This document shows positions 6,174 through 7,436 of a stretch of DNA of 7,436 nucleotides, piece after piece (position 1 is the stretch's first letter; every line of letters begins with the position of its first letter). This DNA is from Candidatus Sericytochromatia bacterium (GTDB taxonomy: Bacteria; Cyanobacteriota; Sericytochromatia; JACMPN01). The notes beneath the pieces were generated by a model. It was given only the letters and a program-made list of their open reading frames with translations. It ran no database searches and had not been told where the DNA came from. The DNA lies in contig JACMPN010000447.1 of assembly GCA_014377495.1 (NCBI GenBank), positions 1 through 7,436 of the forward strand. The letters run 5' to 3'. A program made the translations under genes and the position numbers.

Positions 6174-6190
6174 GCTCTCGATGTGAGAGC
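6174..6190 (+). promoter_or_regulatory. Hairpin just upstream of the leader-ORF ribosome site
   Basis: GCTCTC-GATGT-GAGAGC forms a perfect 6-bp stem with a 5-nt loop, ending 5 nt before the AAAGGAG ribosome site at 6196-6202. In RNA it would leave that site just exposed, or compete with another fold. Its role is inferred from position. Confidence 0.4.
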
Positions 6191-6207
6191 GACCCAAAGG
6201 AGAAGGC

Positions 6208-6243
6208 ATGCTGTTCCGGGCTCGCCGACGGTGGAAGTCATGA
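6208..6243 (+). CDS. 11-residue leader peptide ORF overlapping the next start
   Basis: ATG at 6208 encodes MLFRARRRWKS and stops at TGA 6241-6243. AAAGGAG (6196-6202), 5 nt before the ATG, is the best ribosome site in this part of the window. The stop overlaps the ATG at 6240 of the next gene in an ATGA arrangement, and that gene has only a weak site of its own, so ribosomes finishing the peptide would probably restart there (translational coupling). Five of the 11 residues are Arg or Lys. It could be a true leader peptide, a short operon member, or the beginning of the next protein separated by a frameshift. Confidence 0.5.
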   Translation: MLFRARRRWKS

Positions 6244-6659
6244 TGCCCGGGCGCGTCATGGCAACCGATGGCGCCCGTCGGCCGGTGCCCAGACGTCGGG
6301 GCCTGCAGTTGCAGGTGCTCGTCACGTTTCTCTGGCTGCTGGCCACCCTCTCGGGCATCCTGCCCGCCTCCGGAACCCGCATCGCCCGGCCGGCCCAAGT
6401 CGTGGTTCAGCGCACCGTCCAGTCCCAGCCCGCCACGACCGTGACCCTGAGTCAGCTCGGCTGGCAGGTGCAACCCGACCAAACCGTCGACAATGGTCCC
6501 ATCGCCCTTGATGGGGAGGACGACAGTGACGCCCTCGTCACCAGCCTCCCCGGTGCCATAGCCGCCGCCCTCAGCCCGATCCAGCCCCGGGCGCCCAATG
6601 CGACGTCCCTGCAACTCGACGGCCGTTCCTACGCCGCCCGGGCCCCGCCCCGCAGCTGA
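6240..6659 (+). CDS. Hypothetical membrane-anchored or secreted protein, 139 aa
   Basis: Not recognised. A strongly G/C-biased third position supports coding. The N-terminus is basic (RRPVPRRR, 13-20), followed by one hydrophobic helix at about 22-41 (LQVLVTFLWLLATLSGIL), consistent with a signal anchor or uncleaved signal sequence. The rest is low-complexity and rich in Ala, Gln, Pro and Thr, with an acidic patch DGEDDSD and no motif I know. The start at 6240 is chosen because of its overlap with the leader ORF; an ATG at 6258 is possible but has no ribosome site. The frame ends at TGA 6657-6659 just after a C/G-rich run, and a different frame downstream still looks coding to 6775, so the C-terminus may be frameshifted. 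It is followed on the same strand by the efflux adaptor and may belong to the same unit. Confidence 0.62.
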   Translation: MMPGRVMATDGARRPVPRRRGLQLQVLVTFLWLLATLSGILPASGTRIARPAQVVVQRTVQSQPATTVTLSQLGWQVQPDQTVDNGPIALDGEDDSDALVTSLPGAIAAALSPIQPRAPNATSLQLDGRSYAARAPPRS

Positions 6660-6863
6660 CCCTCCGGCTTGCGCTGCAGGACGTGGCCACGCGACCCGCG
6701 TCACCCCACCCCTGCCTGCCCCGCCCGGACATCCGACCCCTGCCGCCCGCTGCGGCCCATCAACCAACTATTTGACGATGTCCTACAGTTGCGTCGAACC
6801 GGCATTCGCCCGGATTCAGACCGTGGGAACACATCCATCTTTGTCACGGATCGAGCAGAAATC
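6660..6863 (+). other. Gap between small protein and efflux adaptor
   Basis: 204 bp without a firm gene. The frame of both flanking genes stays open throughout, so only the TGA at 6657-6659 separates them. A second frame with coding-like composition (DPs: PQLTLRLALQDVATRP) runs to a TGA at 6773-6775. TTGACG at 6772-6777 is a good -35 match but has no clear -10. I see no terminator here, so read-through into the adaptor is likely. Confidence 0.4.
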
Positions 6864-7436
6864 ATGTCCCGAACCCCATTACGCCTCGTCTGCTTCACCG
6901 CCCTTTTGACGTGGGGCTGCTGGCAGCAGCCCCACGCGCAAGAGGAAAAAGCGACCTTCGCCGTGACGAGTCCGCTGCGAAAAGACACCGAACTGACGAA
7001 AGAATACGTCGCCCAAGTCCGGGCGATTCAGCACATCGAGCTGCGGGCCATCGAGCGGGGCTATCTGCAGAGCATCTTCGTGGACGAAGGACAGCAGCTC
7101 CACAGTGGACAGAAGATGTTCCAGATCATGCCCCTGGTCTACCAGGCTGAAGTCGGCAAGGCAGCGGCAGAGGCGAAACTCACCGAGATCGAGTACCAAA
7201 ACACCGAGATGCTGGCCAAACGGAACATCGTGGCGCCGAGCGAGCTTGCCTTGGCCAAGGCCAGGGTCGACCGAGCCAACGCGACGCTGTCCCTCGCCAA
7301 CACACACCGGCAGCAGACCGAGATACGCGCCCCCTTCGACGGGCTCATGGGCCGCTTTCAAGTCCGTAAGGGCAGCCTCGTGGGCGAAGGCGACTTGCTG
7401 ACGACGCTCTCCGACAACAGCACGGTATGGGCGTAC
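6864..7436 (+). CDS. RND-type efflux pump periplasmic adaptor, N-terminal part
   Basis: The first 191 residues of a membrane-fusion (HlyD/AcrA-type) adaptor; the right edge cuts it. It bridges an inner-membrane RND transporter and an outer-membrane channel. A signal sequence covers residues 1-25; Cys19 in LTWGC is a possible but non-ideal lipobox, and cleavage after PHA is an alternative. Then comes the first lipoyl half-motif (IERGYLQSIFVDEGQQLHSGQ, 63-83), an alpha-helical hairpin at about 92-150 (VYQAEVGKAAAEAKL to ANATLSLANTHR), the second lipoyl half (IRAPFDGLMGRFQVRKGSLVGEGD, 154-177), and the opening of the beta-barrel (LLTTLSDNSTVWAY). The hairpin is short, as in the heavy-metal and small-molecule branches, but the substrate cannot be told. 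The ATG at 6864 has only a weak ribosome site; the pump gene is expected just downstream. Confidence 0.92.
   Translation, partial: MSRTPLRLVCFTALLTWGCWQQPHAQEEKATFAVTSPLRKDTELTKEYVAQVRAIQHIELRAIERGYLQSIFVDEGQQLHSGQKMFQIMPLVYQAEVGKAAAEAKLTEIEYQNTEMLAKRNIVAPSELALAKARVDRANATLSLANTHRQQTEIRAPFDGLMGRFQVRKGSLVGEGDLLTTLSDNSTVWAY
6910..6936. repeat. 27-nt perfect palindrome inside the adaptor signal region
   Basis: Arms of 13 bp (6910-6922, beginning CGTGGGG and ending CTGCTG; 6924-6936, beginning CAGCAG and ending CCCCACG) surround a single G. It spans codons 16-25 of the adaptor, including Cys19. In mRNA it would fold into a very stable GC-rich hairpin about 50 nt after the start codon; in DNA it could also be a dimer binding site. 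It is the longest perfect inverted repeat I see in the window. Confidence 0.7.

Noticed and set aside
5952..6767. 271-codon minus-strand frame across several plus-strand genes
   Set aside because: Gly/Arg-rich low-complexity product with no ribosome site; it lies antisense to the ABA-like gene, the leader ORF and the small membrane protein, all better supported.
6879..7361. 160-codon minus-strand frame opposite the efflux adaptor
   Set aside because: The plus strand encodes an unmistakable membrane-fusion adaptor; this frame is its shadow.
1..7436. CRISPR array, tRNA, rRNA, insertion sequence, toxin-antitoxin pair or defence island
   Set aside because: I saw no regularly spaced direct repeats, cloverleaf pattern, transposase or toxin motifs in any frame read.

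Overview
The window looks like ordinary chromosomal or accessory DNA from a GC-rich, Gram-negative bacterium. Coding frames prefer G or C at third positions, several genes have clear purine-rich Shine-Dalgarno sites, one protein has a lipoprotein signal, and the right edge encodes a periplasmic efflux adaptor. The taxon cannot be fixed from this sequence. A proteobacterium or a member of the PVC group would both fit.

Layout, left to right. (1) 1-187, minus: the N-terminus of a DUF2306-type membrane protein, cut by the window edge. (2) 188-465: divergent intergenic DNA with a 12-bp palindrome. (3) 466-948, plus: an unrecognised acidic 160-residue protein, convergent with (4) 994-2574, minus: a soluble PAS-PAS histidine kinase with no partner response regulator in view. 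(5) 2575-2889: a divergent promoter region with a good TATAAT promoter for the kinase and a perfect 15-bp operator-like palindrome before (6) 2890-3318, plus: a PhnB/VOC-family protein. (7) 3505-4131, minus: a TPMT-family SAM-dependent methyltransferase. (8) 4132-4451: about 320 bp holding a strong, nearly symmetric intrinsic terminator and a stretch that reads like broken or very short coding sequence. (9) 4452-5447, minus: a six-repeat kelch lipoprotein. (10) 5652-6032, plus: a small protein resembling the phage ABA-sandwich family. (11) 6208-6243, plus: an 11-codon leader ORF with a strong ribosome site that overlaps the start of (12) 6240-6659, a small membrane-anchored or secreted unknown. 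(13) 6864-7436, plus: the N-terminal part of an RND-type efflux adaptor, running off the right edge, with a 27-nt perfect palindrome in its signal-peptide region.

Most genes stand alone, in alternating orientation and with their own upstream signals, so there is no large operon in view. The one likely transcription unit is at the right end: leader peptide, small membrane protein and efflux adaptor, presumably followed by an RND pump outside the window. I found no CRISPR array, tRNA, rRNA, insertion sequence or recognised defence system. The least explained structures are the leader-ORF overlap, the adaptor palindrome, the palindrome before the PhnB-like gene, and the possible frame disruption near 6640-6660.
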